Positions 7,462 through 16,457 of a stretch of 64,000 bases of DNA are shown piece after piece. Each line of letters opens with the position of its first letter. Position 1 is the stretch's first letter. The notes under the pieces were generated by a model. It ran no database searches. It was not told where the DNA came from and saw only the letters and a program-made list of their open reading frames with translations. This DNA is from Streptomyces bottropensis ATCC 25435. GTDB taxonomy: Bacteria > Actinomycetota > Actinomycetes > Streptomycetales > Streptomycetaceae. The stretch is from assembly GCF_000383595.1 (NCBI RefSeq), contig NZ_KB911581.1:6841519-6905518 (forward strand). Reading direction: 5' to 3'. Both the position numbers and the translations under genes were made by a program.

Positions 7462-8966
7462 CTCTCCGCTCCCTCCACTTTCGTACGCCTGTTCCAAGGA
7501 CGGCACAGTGTCACGAAGCAGGTCGCCGCCACCAGGGTCGCGGCCAGCTGGACCACGGCCATGGGCACGGCCGTGTCCTCGCCCGCGACGCCGACCAGGG
7601 GGGACGCTATCGCGCCGATCAGGAAGGACGAGGTACCCAGCAGCGCCGACGCCGAACCCGCCGCGTGGCGTACCCGCATCAGGGCGAGCGCCTGGGTGTT
7701 GGGGAGCGTGACGCCCATCGCGGACATCAGGACGAAGAGGGCCGCCGCGACGGGGACCAGGCCGACCTCGCCGAAGACGTCCAGGGACATCAGCAGCAGC
7801 GCGGTCGCCGACAGGGCGACGACCGTGAGGCCCACCGCGAACACCTTGTCCAGGCTCACCCGGCCCACCAGGATCTTGCCGTTGATCTGGCCGACGACGA
7901 CGAGGCCGACGGAGTTGACGCCGAACAGCAGGCTGAACGTCTGCGGGGAGGCGCCGTAGATCTCCTGGATCACGAACGGCGAGGCGCTGATGTACGCGAA
8001 GAGAGCCGCGAAGGCGAAGCCGCCGGCGAGCGTGTAGCCCATGAAGACCCGGTCGGTGAGCAGGCCGCGCATGGCGCCCAGGGTCTCGCCGATGCCGCCG
8101 CCGTGGCGTTCGGCGGGGGCGAGCGTCTCGGGGAGCTTCGTCCAGACCACCGCGAGGAGCGCGACGCCGATGACCGTGAGCACGACGAAGACGCCCCGCC
8201 AGTCCGTGACGCGCAGGATCTGGCCGCCGATCAGCGGCGCGACGACCGGGGCCACCCCGGAGACCAGCATCAGGGTCGAGAAGAAGCGGGCCATCGCGTC
8301 GCCGTCGTACAGGTCGCGGACCACCGCTCGGGCGATCACGATCCCGGCCGAGCCGGCGAGGCCCTGCACCAGGCGCAGGGCGATGAGGGTCTCGATGGTG
8401 GGGGCGAGGGCGCAGAGGGCGGTGGCGACGATGTAGACGGCGAGACCGAGGAGCAGCGGGCGGCGGCGGCCGAAACGGTCGCTCATCGGGCCGATCAGGA
8501 GCTGGCCGAGCGCCATGCCGGCGAGGCAGGCGGTGAGGGTGAGCTGGACCGTGGTGGCGGGCGCGTGCAGGGAGTTGGTGACCTCCGGCAGGGCCGGGAG
8601 GTACATGTCCATCGCCAGGGGCGGCGTCGCGGTGAGGCCGCCGAGGATGAGGGTGACGAGGAGGCCGGTACGGCGCAGGGCGGTGGTCGCCCGCGCGGCC
8701 CCGGGGTCCGCCTTCGACGGCTGCGGCTGCGGCTGCGGCTGCGCGGACTGTGGCTGCGGCTGCGGCTGCGCGGACTGTGGCTGCGGCTGCGGCTGCGGCT
8801 GCGGCTGCGGCTGCGGCTGCGGCTGCGGCTGCGGCTGCGCGGACTGTGGCTTCGACGGCTGCGGTTTCGGCGGCCGGGGTGCCGCCGCCGCGGCGGGCCT
8901 GGGGTGCTCCCCCGCCGTCGTGGTCGGCTCGGCGGATGCCGAGCCCGGTATGTGCCCCTCGGGCAT
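7458..8966 (-). CDS. Bcr/CflA-type MFS drug exporter with Pro-Gln repeat N-terminus
   Basis: 502 residues. After residue ~100 it is a normal 12-helix Bcr/CflA exporter: AMDMYLPALPEVTNSL, the motif-A segment GPMSDRFGRRRPLL, and RLVQGLAGSAGIVIARAVVRDL. The first ~95 residues are unusual: a low-complexity cytoplasmic tail of alternating Pro-Gln with SAQ interruptions, encoded by a GGCTGC hexamer array. Typical family members are about 400 residues, so the tail is an addition. Substrate unknown; relatives export bicyclomycin, sulfonamides or chloramphenicol. Coupled to the serine hydrolase downstream. Confidence 0.92.
   Translation of the reverse strand: MPEGHIPGSASAEPTTTAGEHPRPAAAAAPRPPKPQPSKPQSAQPQPQPQPQPQPQPQPQPQPQSAQPQPQPQSAQPQPQPQPSKADPGAARATTALRRTGLLVTLILGGLTATPPLAMDMYLPALPEVTNSLHAPATTVQLTLTACLAGMALGQLLIGPMSDRFGRRRPLLLGLAVYIVATALCALAPTIETLIALRLVQGLAGSAGIVIARAVVRDLYDGDAMARFFSTLMLVSGVAPVVAPLIGGQILRVTDWRGVFVVLTVIGVALLAVVWTKLPETLAPAERHGGGIGETLGAMRGLLTDRVFMGYTLAGGFAFAALFAYISASPFVIQEIYGASPQTFSLLFGVNSVGLVVVGQINGKILVGRVSLDKVFAVGLTVVALSATALLLMSLDVFGEVGLVPVAAALFVLMSAMGVTLPNTQALALMRVRHAAGSASALLGTSSFLIGAIASPLVGVAGEDTAVPMAVVQLAATLVAATCFVTLCRPWNRRTKVEGAES
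8719..8868. repeat. GGCTGC hexamer array inside the MFS gene
   Basis: About 150 bp of near-perfect GGCTGC hexamers (complement GCAGCC), broken by GCGGACTGT blocks, encodes the Pro-Gln tract of the MFS exporter. As the unit is 6 bp, slippage changes the length of the tail without shifting the frame. Confidence 0.9.
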
Positions 8967-9075
8967 GTGCCCCTCCCTCTGTGTTCAGTCCGCCACCTAT
9001 GCTCTCAGCTCGTACGACGTGGGCGGGGTCACACACCCGCCCCGGAGCCGAGGACAGCCGAGGACAGGGGTGGCG

Positions 9076-10101
9076 ATGTCGAACGACGGACGTGTGCGGT
9101 GGGGGATCCTGGCGACCGGAGGGATCGCCGCGGCCTTCACGGCGGACCTCGTCGACCTGCCGGACGCCGAGGTCGTGGCGGTGGCCTCGCGGAGCGAGGC
9201 CTCGGCGAAGACCTTCGCGGAACGGTTCGGGATACCGAGGGCCTACGGCGACTGGCGCGCGCTCGCCGAGGACGCGGACGTGGACGTGGTGTACGTCGCC
9301 ACTCCGCACGCGGCACACCGGGTCGCCGCCGGGATGTGTCTGGAGGCGGGGCGCAACGTCCTGTGCGAGAAGGCGTTCACGCTGAACACGGGCGAGGCGG
9401 AGGAACTGGTCGCGCTGGCCCGGGAGCGCGGGCGGTTCCTGATGGAGGCCATGTGGATGTACTGCAATCCGCTGGTGCGACGGCTCGCCGAGGTGGTGCG
9501 GGACGGCGCGATCGGTGACGTGCGGACCGTGCAGGCCGACTTCGGGATCTCCGGGCCGTTCCCGCCCTCGCACCGGCTGCGGGACCCGGCTCAGGGCGGG
9601 GGCGCGCTGCTCGACCTCGGGGTGTACCCGGTGTCCTTCGCGCAGCTGCTGCTCGGGGAGCCGTCGGACGTCACGGCGAGAGCGGTGCTCTCCGACGAGG
9701 GCGTCGATCTCCAGACCGGAGCAGTGCTCTCGTGGGAGAGCGGCGCCCTCGCTTCGGTGCACTGCTCCATCGTGGGCGGCACGGGCACGTCCGCGTCGGT
9801 GACCGGTTCCGAGGGCCGGATCGACATCCCGTCCGGGTTCTTCTTCCCGGAGCGGTTCGTGCTGCACCGGGACGGCCGCGAGGCGCAGGAATTCACCGCC
9901 GACCCGGCCGACGGCCCGCGCAACAGCCTCCGGCACGAGGCCATCGAGGTCATGCGGGCCCTGCGGGCCGGCGAGACCGAGTCCCCGCTCGTCCCCCTCG
10001 ACGGCACCCTCGCCGTGATGCGCACGCTGGACGCGCTGCGGGAGCGGGTGGGGGTGCGCTATCCCGGCGAGGAGCGGCTGAACGAAGGTTCGTTCGCGTA
10101 G
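9076..10101 (+). CDS. Gfo/Idh/MocA-family oxidoreductase
   Basis: 341 residues. The N-terminal NAD(P)-binding Rossmann fold begins with WGILATGGIAAAFTADL, and the family's catalytic-loop motif is LCEKAFTLN (EKP-like, with Ala in place of Pro). The C-terminal Gfo/Idh/MocA domain starts around FGISGPFPPSHRLRDPAQGGGALLDLGVYPV, typical of dehydrogenases acting on sugars or trans-dihydrodiols. I chose the ATG at 9076, preceded by a GGGG-rich site; the upstream open part is the antisense of the MFS repeat. Divergent from the MFS gene. The substrate cannot be read from sequence. Confidence 0.92.
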   Translation: MSNDGRVRWGILATGGIAAAFTADLVDLPDAEVVAVASRSEASAKTFAERFGIPRAYGDWRALAEDADVDVVYVATPHAAHRVAAGMCLEAGRNVLCEKAFTLNTGEAEELVALARERGRFLMEAMWMYCNPLVRRLAEVVRDGAIGDVRTVQADFGISGPFPPSHRLRDPAQGGGALLDLGVYPVSFAQLLLGEPSDVTARAVLSDEGVDLQTGAVLSWESGALASVHCSIVGGTGTSASVTGSEGRIDIPSGFFFPERFVLHRDGREAQEFTADPADGPRNSLRHEAIEVMRALRAGETESPLVPLDGTLAVMRTLDALRERVGVRYPGEERLNEGSFA

Positions 10102-10157
10102 GGGGCCTGGGGTGCGGGCCGGGGGTGGAGACTGGCGAAAACGAAGGTTCGTTCGCG
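10081..10157 (+). repeat. 18-nt direct repeat across the end of the oxidoreductase gene
   Basis: AACGAAGGTTCGTTCGCG occurs at 10081-10098, where it encodes the last codons, and again at 10140-10157 beyond the stop. The copies are exact and their starts are 59 bp apart. A short duplication or a pair of protein-binding sites would both fit. Confidence 0.8.
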
Positions 10158-10229
10158 GCACCCCCGCCCCGCTCGCCTGCCCCGCCCCCGCCCCCTCCCT
10201 TCTCCGGCGAACACGGGCGCAAGCGGCAT

Positions 10230-11894
10230 CTACACCGGCTGCAGCCCCGGCACCCCCGCCTCCACCGCGAAGGACGCGACCGTCGAGATGCCCGCCCCCG
10301 TCGTCGTCACGTACGGCACGGCCTTGAAGTCGGCGCGGGCGGACTCGCGGTCGAGGGTGACGGTGGTGTAGCCGCGGCGGCCGTTGTAGAACCGCATGTG
10401 GGGGTTGGCGGTCATGTAGGTGTCCCAGTTGGCGGGCTTGTCGGAGCCGTTGCCGCCGCTGCTGACGGACGAGGCGACGAGTTCCGTGCCGACGGTCCGG
10501 GACGAGCGGTCGTCGAAGTCGCGCTTGATGTCGAAGGCGTAGCCGACGTGGACGTCTCCCGTGAGGACCATGAGGTTCTCGATGCCGGCGGCCTCGGCGC
10601 CGGCGAGGAGGCGTTCGCGGGAGGCGGGATAGCCGTCCCAGGAGTCCATCGACACCTTGTAGACCTCGCCGACGGCGTTGCGGCGCTGCGAGAAGGTGAC
10701 CTGCTGCGGGAGGACGTTCCAGACCGCGTCGGACCGGTCCCAGCCGTCCAGGAGCCAGCGCTCCTGCGTGGTGCCCGTCATCGTGCGCGCCGGATCGGCG
10801 GACTCCGGGCCGGGGATCTGCCAGCCGTCGCCCTGCGCCTGGTTGGAGCGGTACTGCCGGGTGTCGAGTATGTCGAACTGGGCGAGGCGGCCCCACCGGA
10901 GGCGCCGGTACAGCTTCATGTCGGGGCCGTCGGGGCGCTGGCGGCGGCGCAACGGCTGGTTCTCCCAGTACGCACGGTAGGCGGCGGCGCGGCGCAGCAG
11001 GAACTCCTCGGAGGGCTCGCCGCCGTCGGGGTTGTCGCCCGCGTAGTTGTTCTCGGTCTCGTGGTCGTCCCAGGTGACGACGAAGGGGTGGGCGGCGTGG
11101 GCGGCCCGCTGGTCGGGGTCGGTCTTGTGGAGGGCGTAGCGCAGGCGGTAGTCCTCCAGGGTGACCGTCTCGTGGTTGAAGACGTCGGGCAGGACGCGGT
11201 CGGTGTAGTTGCGGGCGCCGCCGACGGAGTTCACGGCGTACTCGTAGAGGTAGTCGCCGAGGTGGAGGACGACGTCGACGTCCTCGTCGGCGAGGTGCCG
11301 GTAGGCGGTGTAGTAGCCCTGGTCGTAGCGCTGGCAGGAGACGGCCGCGAAGGAGAGTTCGGTGGAGCCGGTCAGATGGGCGCGGCCGGGGGGGGCGGTG
11401 CGGGTGCGGCCGGTCTCGCTGATCCAGGTGCCGGTGCGGAAGCGGTAGTAGTAGACGCGGCCGGGGGCGAGGAACTCGACCTCGACATGGACGGTGTGGT
11501 GCAACTCGGGGTGGGCGGTGGCGGTGCCGCGTCTGACGACGCGTCGGAATCTGTCGTCGAGGGCCAGTTCCCATTCGACCCTGACGCGTTCGGCGGGCAG
11601 TCCGCCGTCGGGCTGGTAGGGGGCCGGGGCGAGCCGGGTCCACAGCAGTACGGAGTCGGCCAGCGGGTCGCCGGAGGCGACGCCGAGGGTGAAGGGGTCC
11701 TCGGTGATCCGGCGGGGGTCCAGCGTGGCGGCGGCCGCGGCGCCGGCCGCGGGAAGGTTGGTGGCGAAGGCGAGCGCGGCGGCGGCACCCGTGACGGTGA
11801 GGAAGCGGCGGCGGTCGAAGTGCCGGGCGGCGGCGCGCAGTTCGGGCGCATGGGACGAGCGGGGCTGTGTCGGCCCATGGGTGGGGAGTGGCAT
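10230..11894 (-). CDS. phoD: Tat-exported PhoD-type alkaline phosphatase
   Basis: 554 residues. The N-terminus has a twin-arginine signal (RRRFL at residues 28-32, then a hydrophobic Ala-rich stretch ending AAGAAAAA). The PhoD domain shows the metal-binding motifs SCQRYDQGYY, LHLGDYLYEY, TWDDHETENNYAGD and LTGDVHVGYAF. In this family a Ca/Fe centre hydrolyses phosphomonoesters and diesters outside the cell during phosphate starvation. The 159-bp upstream region shared with the SDR gene was searched for GTTCACC-type PHO boxes; none is clear. Full length. Convergent with the oxidoreductase gene. Confidence 0.94.
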   Translation of the reverse strand: MPLPTHGPTQPRSSHAPELRAAARHFDRRRFLTVTGAAAALAFATNLPAAGAAAAATLDPRRITEDPFTLGVASGDPLADSVLLWTRLAPAPYQPDGGLPAERVRVEWELALDDRFRRVVRRGTATAHPELHHTVHVEVEFLAPGRVYYYRFRTGTWISETGRTRTAPPGRAHLTGSTELSFAAVSCQRYDQGYYTAYRHLADEDVDVVLHLGDYLYEYAVNSVGGARNYTDRVLPDVFNHETVTLEDYRLRYALHKTDPDQRAAHAAHPFVVTWDDHETENNYAGDNPDGGEPSEEFLLRRAAAYRAYWENQPLRRRQRPDGPDMKLYRRLRWGRLAQFDILDTRQYRSNQAQGDGWQIPGPESADPARTMTGTTQERWLLDGWDRSDAVWNVLPQQVTFSQRRNAVGEVYKVSMDSWDGYPASRERLLAGAEAAGIENLMVLTGDVHVGYAFDIKRDFDDRSSRTVGTELVASSVSSGGNGSDKPANWDTYMTANPHMRFYNGRRGYTTVTLDRESARADFKAVPYVTTTGAGISTVASFAVEAGVPGLQPV

Positions 11895-12053
11895 CTGGCC
11901 CTCTTCTTAAGGTAGTTGTGTTTCGTCAGTGGAGTGGCCAGGTTCGACGATCTTCTGTCACGTACACAACACCCAGATGGCGGACGAATGAGTTCCGTAT
12001 GGCGGGCCCCACCTGCGCGGCCGAGCGCGGAGCCTCCCCTACGCTGCGAGCCC

Positions 12054-12866
12054 ATGAAGGCTAAAGGAACCAAGATCGCGATCGTGACGGGCGCGGGCTC
12101 CGGAATCGGCCGTGCCGTGGCGGTGGAACTGCTGCGCGCCGGCTGGTCGGTGGCACTGGCGGGCCGCCGCGAGGAGAAGCTCGCCGAGACGGCGGCCGAA
12201 GCCGGGACCGGGACCGAAGCCGGGGCCGGCCCGACGGCGGACGCGGGCACCGGCACCGGCGCCCCGGCGGCGCTGTGCGTCCGTACGGACGTCTCACGGC
12301 CCGGCGACGTGGACGCGCTCCTCGCCGCCGTGCGCGACCGGTTCGGGCGGCTGGACCTGCTGTTCAACAACGCGGGCACGTTCGGTCCGGGCGGGGTCCC
12401 GGTGGAGGAGCTGGACTACGCGGCCTGGCGGCACGTCGTGGACACCAACCTCAACGGGGCGTTCCTGTGCGCGCAGGCGGCGTACCGGCAGATGAAGGAG
12501 CAGGACCCGCGGGGCGGCCGGATCATCAACAACGGCTCCATCTCCGCGCACACGCCCCGCCCGCACTCCGTGGCCTACACCGCGACCAAGCACGCGCTGA
12601 CCGGCCTGACCAAGTCGCTCTCCCTGGACGGGCGGCCGTACGGCATCGCGGTCGGGCAGATCGACATCGGCAACGCGGCGACGGACATGACCGAACGCAT
12701 GGCGAACGGTGTGCTCCAGGCCAACGGGCAGCTCCTGCCCGAGCCCGTGATGGACGTGACGGACGTGGCGCGGACGGTGCGGCACATGGCGGAGCTGCCG
12801 TTGGAGGCGAATGTGCAGTTCGCGACGGTGATGGCGACGACGATGCCGTACGTCGGACGGGGCTGA
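12054..12866 (+). CDS. Short-chain dehydrogenase/reductase (SDR)
   Basis: 270 residues with a classical SDR layout: TGAGSGIGRA cofactor motif (residues about 12-21), LFNNAGTFG (NNAG), and a catalytic Ser-Tyr-Lys set in NGSISAHTPRPHSVAYTATKHA (YxxxK). Insertions rich in Ala/Gly/Thr around residues 48-70 lengthen the first loop. Start ATG 12054, the first ATG after the divergent PhoD promoter region. An NAD(P)-dependent alcohol or ketone oxidoreductase; substrate unknown. Confidence 0.93.
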   Translation: MKAKGTKIAIVTGAGSGIGRAVAVELLRAGWSVALAGRREEKLAETAAEAGTGTEAGAGPTADAGTGTGAPAALCVRTDVSRPGDVDALLAAVRDRFGRLDLLFNNAGTFGPGGVPVEELDYAAWRHVVDTNLNGAFLCAQAAYRQMKEQDPRGGRIINNGSISAHTPRPHSVAYTATKHALTGLTKSLSLDGRPYGIAVGQIDIGNAATDMTERMANGVLQANGQLLPEPVMDVTDVARTVRHMAELPLEANVQFATVMATTMPYVGRG

Positions 12867-13269
12867 GGCGCGGACGGGCGGGCCCCGAACGCGGGCCGGG
12901 GGTCGGCGAGCCGCGCCCGTCGGCCTGCTCGACATTCGTCCAGGGCTCAACTTACACAAACGGAAGCTGTTCCTCCGGTCCATTGGGGCACGTGGCGGGC
13001 ATATGCTCAGGGCTCGTCTCCACGAGAGCTTCACACTTGGAGGCGGTGGCTTCCATGGCCAACCCGAGGGGGGTGGTGGCAGCCGTTTCCAGCTCCGGAA
13101 GGGGGCGGACCTCGCGTGGGACCGCGAGGTAAGCACCGGAGCGGAACGGCTGCCCACCGACGTTTCCCTCAGGACAGGGCCACTCCCCCGCCGTGTGCGG
13201 CCCGTCGGCCGTCGTACGGGCCCTCCGCCGCCGTACGAGCCCTTCGCCGTCGTACGGGCGAGGCGGGGT
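12867..13269. other. Intergenic region with a short orphan reading frame and tandem repeats
   Basis: About 400 bp between the convergent SDR and aldo-keto reductase genes. A GGAGG ribosome-like site precedes an ATG at about 13054 that opens only 25-26 codons (MANPRGVVAAV...). Three imperfect copies of a 19-20 bp unit ending CCGTACGGG/GAG lie at 13201-13258. I find no recognisable gene. Confidence 0.5.
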
Positions 13270-14277
13270 TCAGCGCCCCAGGACCAGGTCGATCTCGGCC
13301 ATCTGCTCCGCGGTGAGCGGTCCCTCGGCGAGGGCACCCGCGTTCTCCTCCGCCTGGGCGACCGAGCGGAACCCGGGGATGGGCACGGTCCGGGGGCTGC
13401 GGGCCCAGATCCAGGCGAGGGCGCCCTGCGCGAGCGTACGGCCCCCGCTGGTGAGGATCTCGCGCAACGCTTCGACCCGGCCCACCCACTGCGGGTCGGC
13501 GCCGCCGTCGGCGGTGAAGCCCGGCAGCCACTCGGGCGGGGTGCTGCGGATGTCGCCGGCCGCCAGCGTGCGCCCCGGGGTGTGCTTCCCGGTGAGCAGC
13601 CCCATGGCGAGGGGGCTGCGGTTGATGCTCGCCAGCCCGGACTCCTCGCACAGCGCGAGGAGTTCGGGCGCGTCCTGCAGGACGTTCAGCCGGTGCTGCA
13701 CGGCCGCGCAGTGCGGCCCCTCGGCGAACACGGCGGCGCGGTCCGGGTCGTCGGTGCTCCACGCGTAGGCCCGGATCAGACCCTCGCGCACGAACTCCTC
13801 GCAGGTGTCGCGGAGTCGGGCCGCGCGCTCGGGGTCGGCGTCGGAGAGGTGGAGCTGGTAGAGGTCGACGTGGTCGGTGCCGAGGCGGTCCAGCGAGGCG
13901 GTGAGGGCGCGGCGGGCGTGAGCCGGGGTGTCGTCCTGGCCGGTGAGGGTGCGGGTGGCCGCGTCGAAGACGTTGCCCCACTTGGTGGCCACGACGACGT
14001 CCGCGCGGCGCTTGCCGAGGGCCCGGCCGAGGACGCGCTCGCTGTGCCCGGTGCCGTACGCGTCGGCCGTGTCGAAGAAGGTGACGCCGAGGTCGAGGGC
14101 GCGGTGGACCGCCCGTACGGACTCCTCGTCGTCCACCTTCCCCCAGCCGAGCGGCTGTCCGTCGGTGGCCTGCCACTCGCCGCCGATCGCCCAGCAGCCG
14201 AAGCCGAGGGCGCTGACCTGGATGCCGCTGCGGCCGAGGGTGCGGGTGTACGGGTCCGTGTGCGTGTTCGTCTCCAT
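13270..14277 (-). CDS. Aldo/keto reductase
   Basis: 335 residues forming an (alpha/beta)8 aldo-keto reductase. The start region RTLGRSGIQVSALGFGCWAIGG and the catalytic tetrad are visible: Asp and Tyr in FFDTADAYGTGHSERVLGRAL, Lys in VVVATKWG, His in DLYQLHLSD. The nucleotide-binding end is ARSPRTVPIPGFRSVAQAEENA. The ATG at 14277 gives the standard family N-terminus; the longer open frame upstream is antisense to the SnoaL-like gene. NADPH-dependent carbonyl reduction is expected. Confidence 0.94.
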   Translation of the reverse strand: METNTHTDPYTRTLGRSGIQVSALGFGCWAIGGEWQATDGQPLGWGKVDDEESVRAVHRALDLGVTFFDTADAYGTGHSERVLGRALGKRRADVVVATKWGNVFDAATRTLTGQDDTPAHARRALTASLDRLGTDHVDLYQLHLSDADPERAARLRDTCEEFVREGLIRAYAWSTDDPDRAAVFAEGPHCAAVQHRLNVLQDAPELLALCEESGLASINRSPLAMGLLTGKHTPGRTLAAGDIRSTPPEWLPGFTADGGADPQWVGRVEALREILTSGGRTLAQGALAWIWARSPRTVPIPGFRSVAQAEENAGALAEGPLTAEQMAEIDLVLGR

Positions 14278-14345
14278 GACCACGGACGTTAGGAGTTGGA
14301 GCGCACACGAACGCAAGCCCCCGCTCCCCCGGCGCGGGTCCCGCG

Positions 14346-14672
14346 CTACGCCTGACCCGTCTCGAAGCGGCTGATGCGGCCGTCCTCCGACACCGTGAAG
14401 CGCCACGCGGTGCGCATCTCGCCCCACGTGTCGTTGCGGTAGTTGGCGACCAGGGCACGGCCGCCGGCGGACTCGCGCTGGACCTCCATGTGACCGTGGG
14501 AGGAGAAGATCTCCCGGTCGGTCCAGTCCGTGAGGTCGCGGTCGGAGCCGTCGTCCGACATGGTCGCGTCGTCCGTGAGGAGCGCGAAGAACGCGTGCTG
14601 GTCGTGGGCGTTCACCGCGGCGACGAAGGCCCGGACGGCCGGGTCGCTGAGTTTGGCGGGTGCGATCTTCAT
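14346..14672 (-). CDS. SnoaL/NTF2-like protein
   Basis: 108 residues with the cone-like SnoaL/NTF2 fold pattern: AVRAFVAAVNAHDQHAFFALLTDDATMSDDG, then a repeated beta-rich end NTWGEMRTAWRFTVSEDGRISRFETGQA. I chose the ATG at 14672 (MKIAPAKLSD) because homology starts there; the upstream extension to 14831 is Pro/Arg-rich and unlike the family. Members include polyketide cyclases, isomerases and steroid-related enzymes, and many have no known role. Same strand as the aldo-keto reductase, 68 bp upstream of it, possibly co-transcribed. Confidence 0.85.
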   Translation of the reverse strand: MKIAPAKLSDPAVRAFVAAVNAHDQHAFFALLTDDATMSDDGSDRDLTDWTDREIFSSHGHMEVQRESAGGRALVANYRNDTWGEMRTAWRFTVSEDGRISRFETGQA

Positions 14673-14873
14673 GGCGGCCAGCCTCACACCGCGGGCGGGG
14701 GCACGCCACCGGACGGCGCACGGCGGATCCGGTGCCACCCGAACGGGCGCGCGAGCGGGCCGGGCAGGTGTCATCGGTGCGACGGTGGATACGCGGGGGG
14801 ACGTACGCACGTTCGCTTCGCACGTTCGCACTGTCGGGTTCTCCGCCGGTACCTCTGCTGTTCGGGAGTGGTC

Positions 14874-15419
14874 ATGACCTCATTCGACCGACGTGATCTG
14901 GGACTGTTGCTGCTCCGGCTGGGCGCGGGCGGTGTGCTCGCCGCGCACGGCACGCAGAAGCTGTTCGGCTGGTTCGGCGGGCACGGCATCGAGGGGACCG
15001 GCGCGTTCATGGAGTCCGTCGGGTACGCGCCCGGCAAGGCGAGCGCCACCGCCGCCGGCCTGGCCGAGACGGGCGGCGGGGCGCTGCTCGCGCTGGGCCT
15101 CGCCACGCCCGCGGCCGGTGCGGCCGCGGCGGGTGCGATGGCCGGCGCGACCGCGATCCACACGCCCAACGGGTTCTTCAACGCCGAGGGCGGCTACGAG
15201 TACGCCGCGACCCTGGGCCTGGCCGCCGCCGGCCTCGCGATCACCGGCCCCGGCCGGCTCTCCCTCGACCACGCGCTGCGCCATGTCGTCGACCGGGGCT
15301 GGATGGTCCCGGTGGCGCTGGCCGGTACGGCCGCGGTCACGGCGGTGGTCGTGGGCATGCGCACCCAGCGGGTGCGCAAGGAGAAGGAGGGCGAGCAGGA
15401 GACCCTGTTCGAGGAGTGA
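14874..15419 (+). CDS. DoxX-family membrane protein
   Basis: 181 residues with four hydrophobic helices. LLLRLGAGGVLAAHGTQKLFGWFGG is the DoxX opening motif, followed by ETGGGALLALGLATP and HTPNGFFNAEGGYEYAATL. A charged C-terminal tail (RTQRVRKEKEGEQ) faces the cytoplasm. The ATG at 14874 has a GGGAG ribosome site. DoxX relatives associate with oxidoreductases and are linked to redox or thiol homeostasis; the specific role here is unknown. Divergent from the SnoaL-like gene. Confidence 0.93.
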   Translation: MTSFDRRDLGLLLLRLGAGGVLAAHGTQKLFGWFGGHGIEGTGAFMESVGYAPGKASATAAGLAETGGGALLALGLATPAAGAAAAGAMAGATAIHTPNGFFNAEGGYEYAATLGLAAAGLAITGPGRLSLDHALRHVVDRGWMVPVALAGTAAVTAVVVGMRTQRVRKEKEGEQETLFEE

Positions 15420-15469
15420 CCTTTCCGGGACGGGCCCTCGCTGTCAGCGGGGCGTGACAGGCTGCGCGC

Positions 15470-15847
15470 ATGAGCGAGCAGCGGCACTCCCCCGACCCCT
15501 ACGCGCCCGAAGCGCCCGACGGCCCCGACGACCTCTGGCGGTCCGTCTCCCGTCTGCACGCGTGGCTGGAGGCCGACCAGCCGCACGGCGGCCGGGAGGG
15601 CCTGCTGCTGCGGATGCTGAAGCTCCAGGAGGAGGTCGGCGAGGTCGCGCAGGCGGTCATCGGCGTGACGGGGCAGAACCCCCGCAAGGGCACCACCCAC
15701 ACCTGGCAGGACGTCCAGGCGGAACTGTGCGACGTGGTCGTCACCGCCCTGGTCGCCCTGCGCACCCTCACCCCGGACGCCCGCGCGGTCTTCGCGGCCC
15801 ATCTGGCCGGGGTCACCGAACGTTCGCTGGGTTCCGGCCGTGGCTGA
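15470..15847 (+). CDS. MazG-like nucleotide pyrophosphohydrolase-family protein
   Basis: 125 residues. A single MazG/all-alpha NTP pyrophosphatase domain: LLRMLKLQEEVGEVAQAVIG gives the ExxE metal motif and DVQAELCDVVVTALVAL the ExxD motif. Relatives hydrolyse non-canonical or stress-linked NTPs; actinobacterial MazG-like members of this size are often annotated without proven activity. Overlaps the next gene by 8 nt, implying co-translation. Confidence 0.9.
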   Translation: MSEQRHSPDPYAPEAPDGPDDLWRSVSRLHAWLEADQPHGGREGLLLRMLKLQEEVGEVAQAVIGVTGQNPRKGTTHTWQDVQAELCDVVVTALVALRTLTPDARAVFAAHLAGVTERSLGSGRG

Positions 15848-16388
15848 CAGCGCGTTCTGGATCGCCGCGCTCACCGCCGGCACCGCCGTCCTCGCGAGCT
15901 GGGTGACGAGCAGGGGGACCGCGCGGGCGGCGCGCATCCAGGCGGACACCACGGCGGGCGCGCAGCGGGTGGAGCGGCTGCGGCAGGCACGGCGGACGGC
16001 CTACGCGGAGTTCATCGAGCAGGCGCAGCGGCTGAGCGATGTGCACTGGAAGGTGTCCGAGGTGGTCCGGGGCGCCGGGGGCGGGGATGCGCGGGACGGG
16101 CTCGGACCGGAGCGGGTCGAGGAGCTGCGGCGGCTGCGCGAGCGGCAGCGGGACGAGTACGCCACGCTGCGCAACCTCACCTGGGTCGTCTCGCTGGAGG
16201 GGCCCGACGAGGTCGCCGAACTCGCCAACAAGGTCCGGCGGACCACGAATCCGTTCCACAAGGCGATCGAGGCGATGATCGAGGGCGACACCGGGGCCGT
16301 CGCCCGCTTCGACTCCTGCTACGCGCCGTTCTGGGACGCGCTGAAGGAGTTCATCCAGGCCTCCCGCGACATCCTGCACACCATGTGA
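15840..16388 (+). CDS. Membrane-anchored coiled-coil protein, unknown function
   Basis: 182 residues: one N-terminal transmembrane segment (FWIAALTAGTAVLASWV), then a long helical, Arg/Glu-rich region (about residues 30-105, heptad-like) and a soluble C-terminal domain with TNPFHKAIEAMIEGD and FWDALKEFIQASRDILHTM. It resembles a common Streptomyces family without assigned function. Translationally coupled to the MazG-like gene; the pairing is the only clue to its role. Confidence 0.75.
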   Translation: MADSAFWIAALTAGTAVLASWVTSRGTARAARIQADTTAGAQRVERLRQARRTAYAEFIEQAQRLSDVHWKVSEVVRGAGGGDARDGLGPERVEELRRLRERQRDEYATLRNLTWVVSLEGPDEVAELANKVRRTTNPFHKAIEAMIEGDTGAVARFDSCYAPFWDALKEFIQASRDILHTM

Positions 16389-16457
16389 TGGCGTACCAGT
16401 CGGGGCTGGTGCGGGTGCTGCCGCCGGAGTAGTGCGCCGGGCGCCCCGGAAAGACGC

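Noticed and set aside
6328..11643. Single open frame of about 1770 codons on the minus strand
   Set aside because: Only its last ~377 codons are a real protein (serine hydrolase). The rest is Arg/Pro-rich and out of frame with the well-supported MFS and PhoD genes on the same strand, a common effect of high G+C.
11895..12053. PHO box for phoD
   Set aside because: Looked for GTTCACC-type 11-bp direct repeats on both strands; none convincing.
13054..13132. Short frame MANPRGVVAAV behind a GGAGG site
   Set aside because: Only 25-26 codons, no homology I recognise; kept as part of the intergenic entry rather than as a gene.
13003..14292. Plus-strand open frame across the aldo-keto reductase gene
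   Set aside because: Antisense to a complete, motif-bearing aldo-keto reductase; its translation has no recognisable domain.
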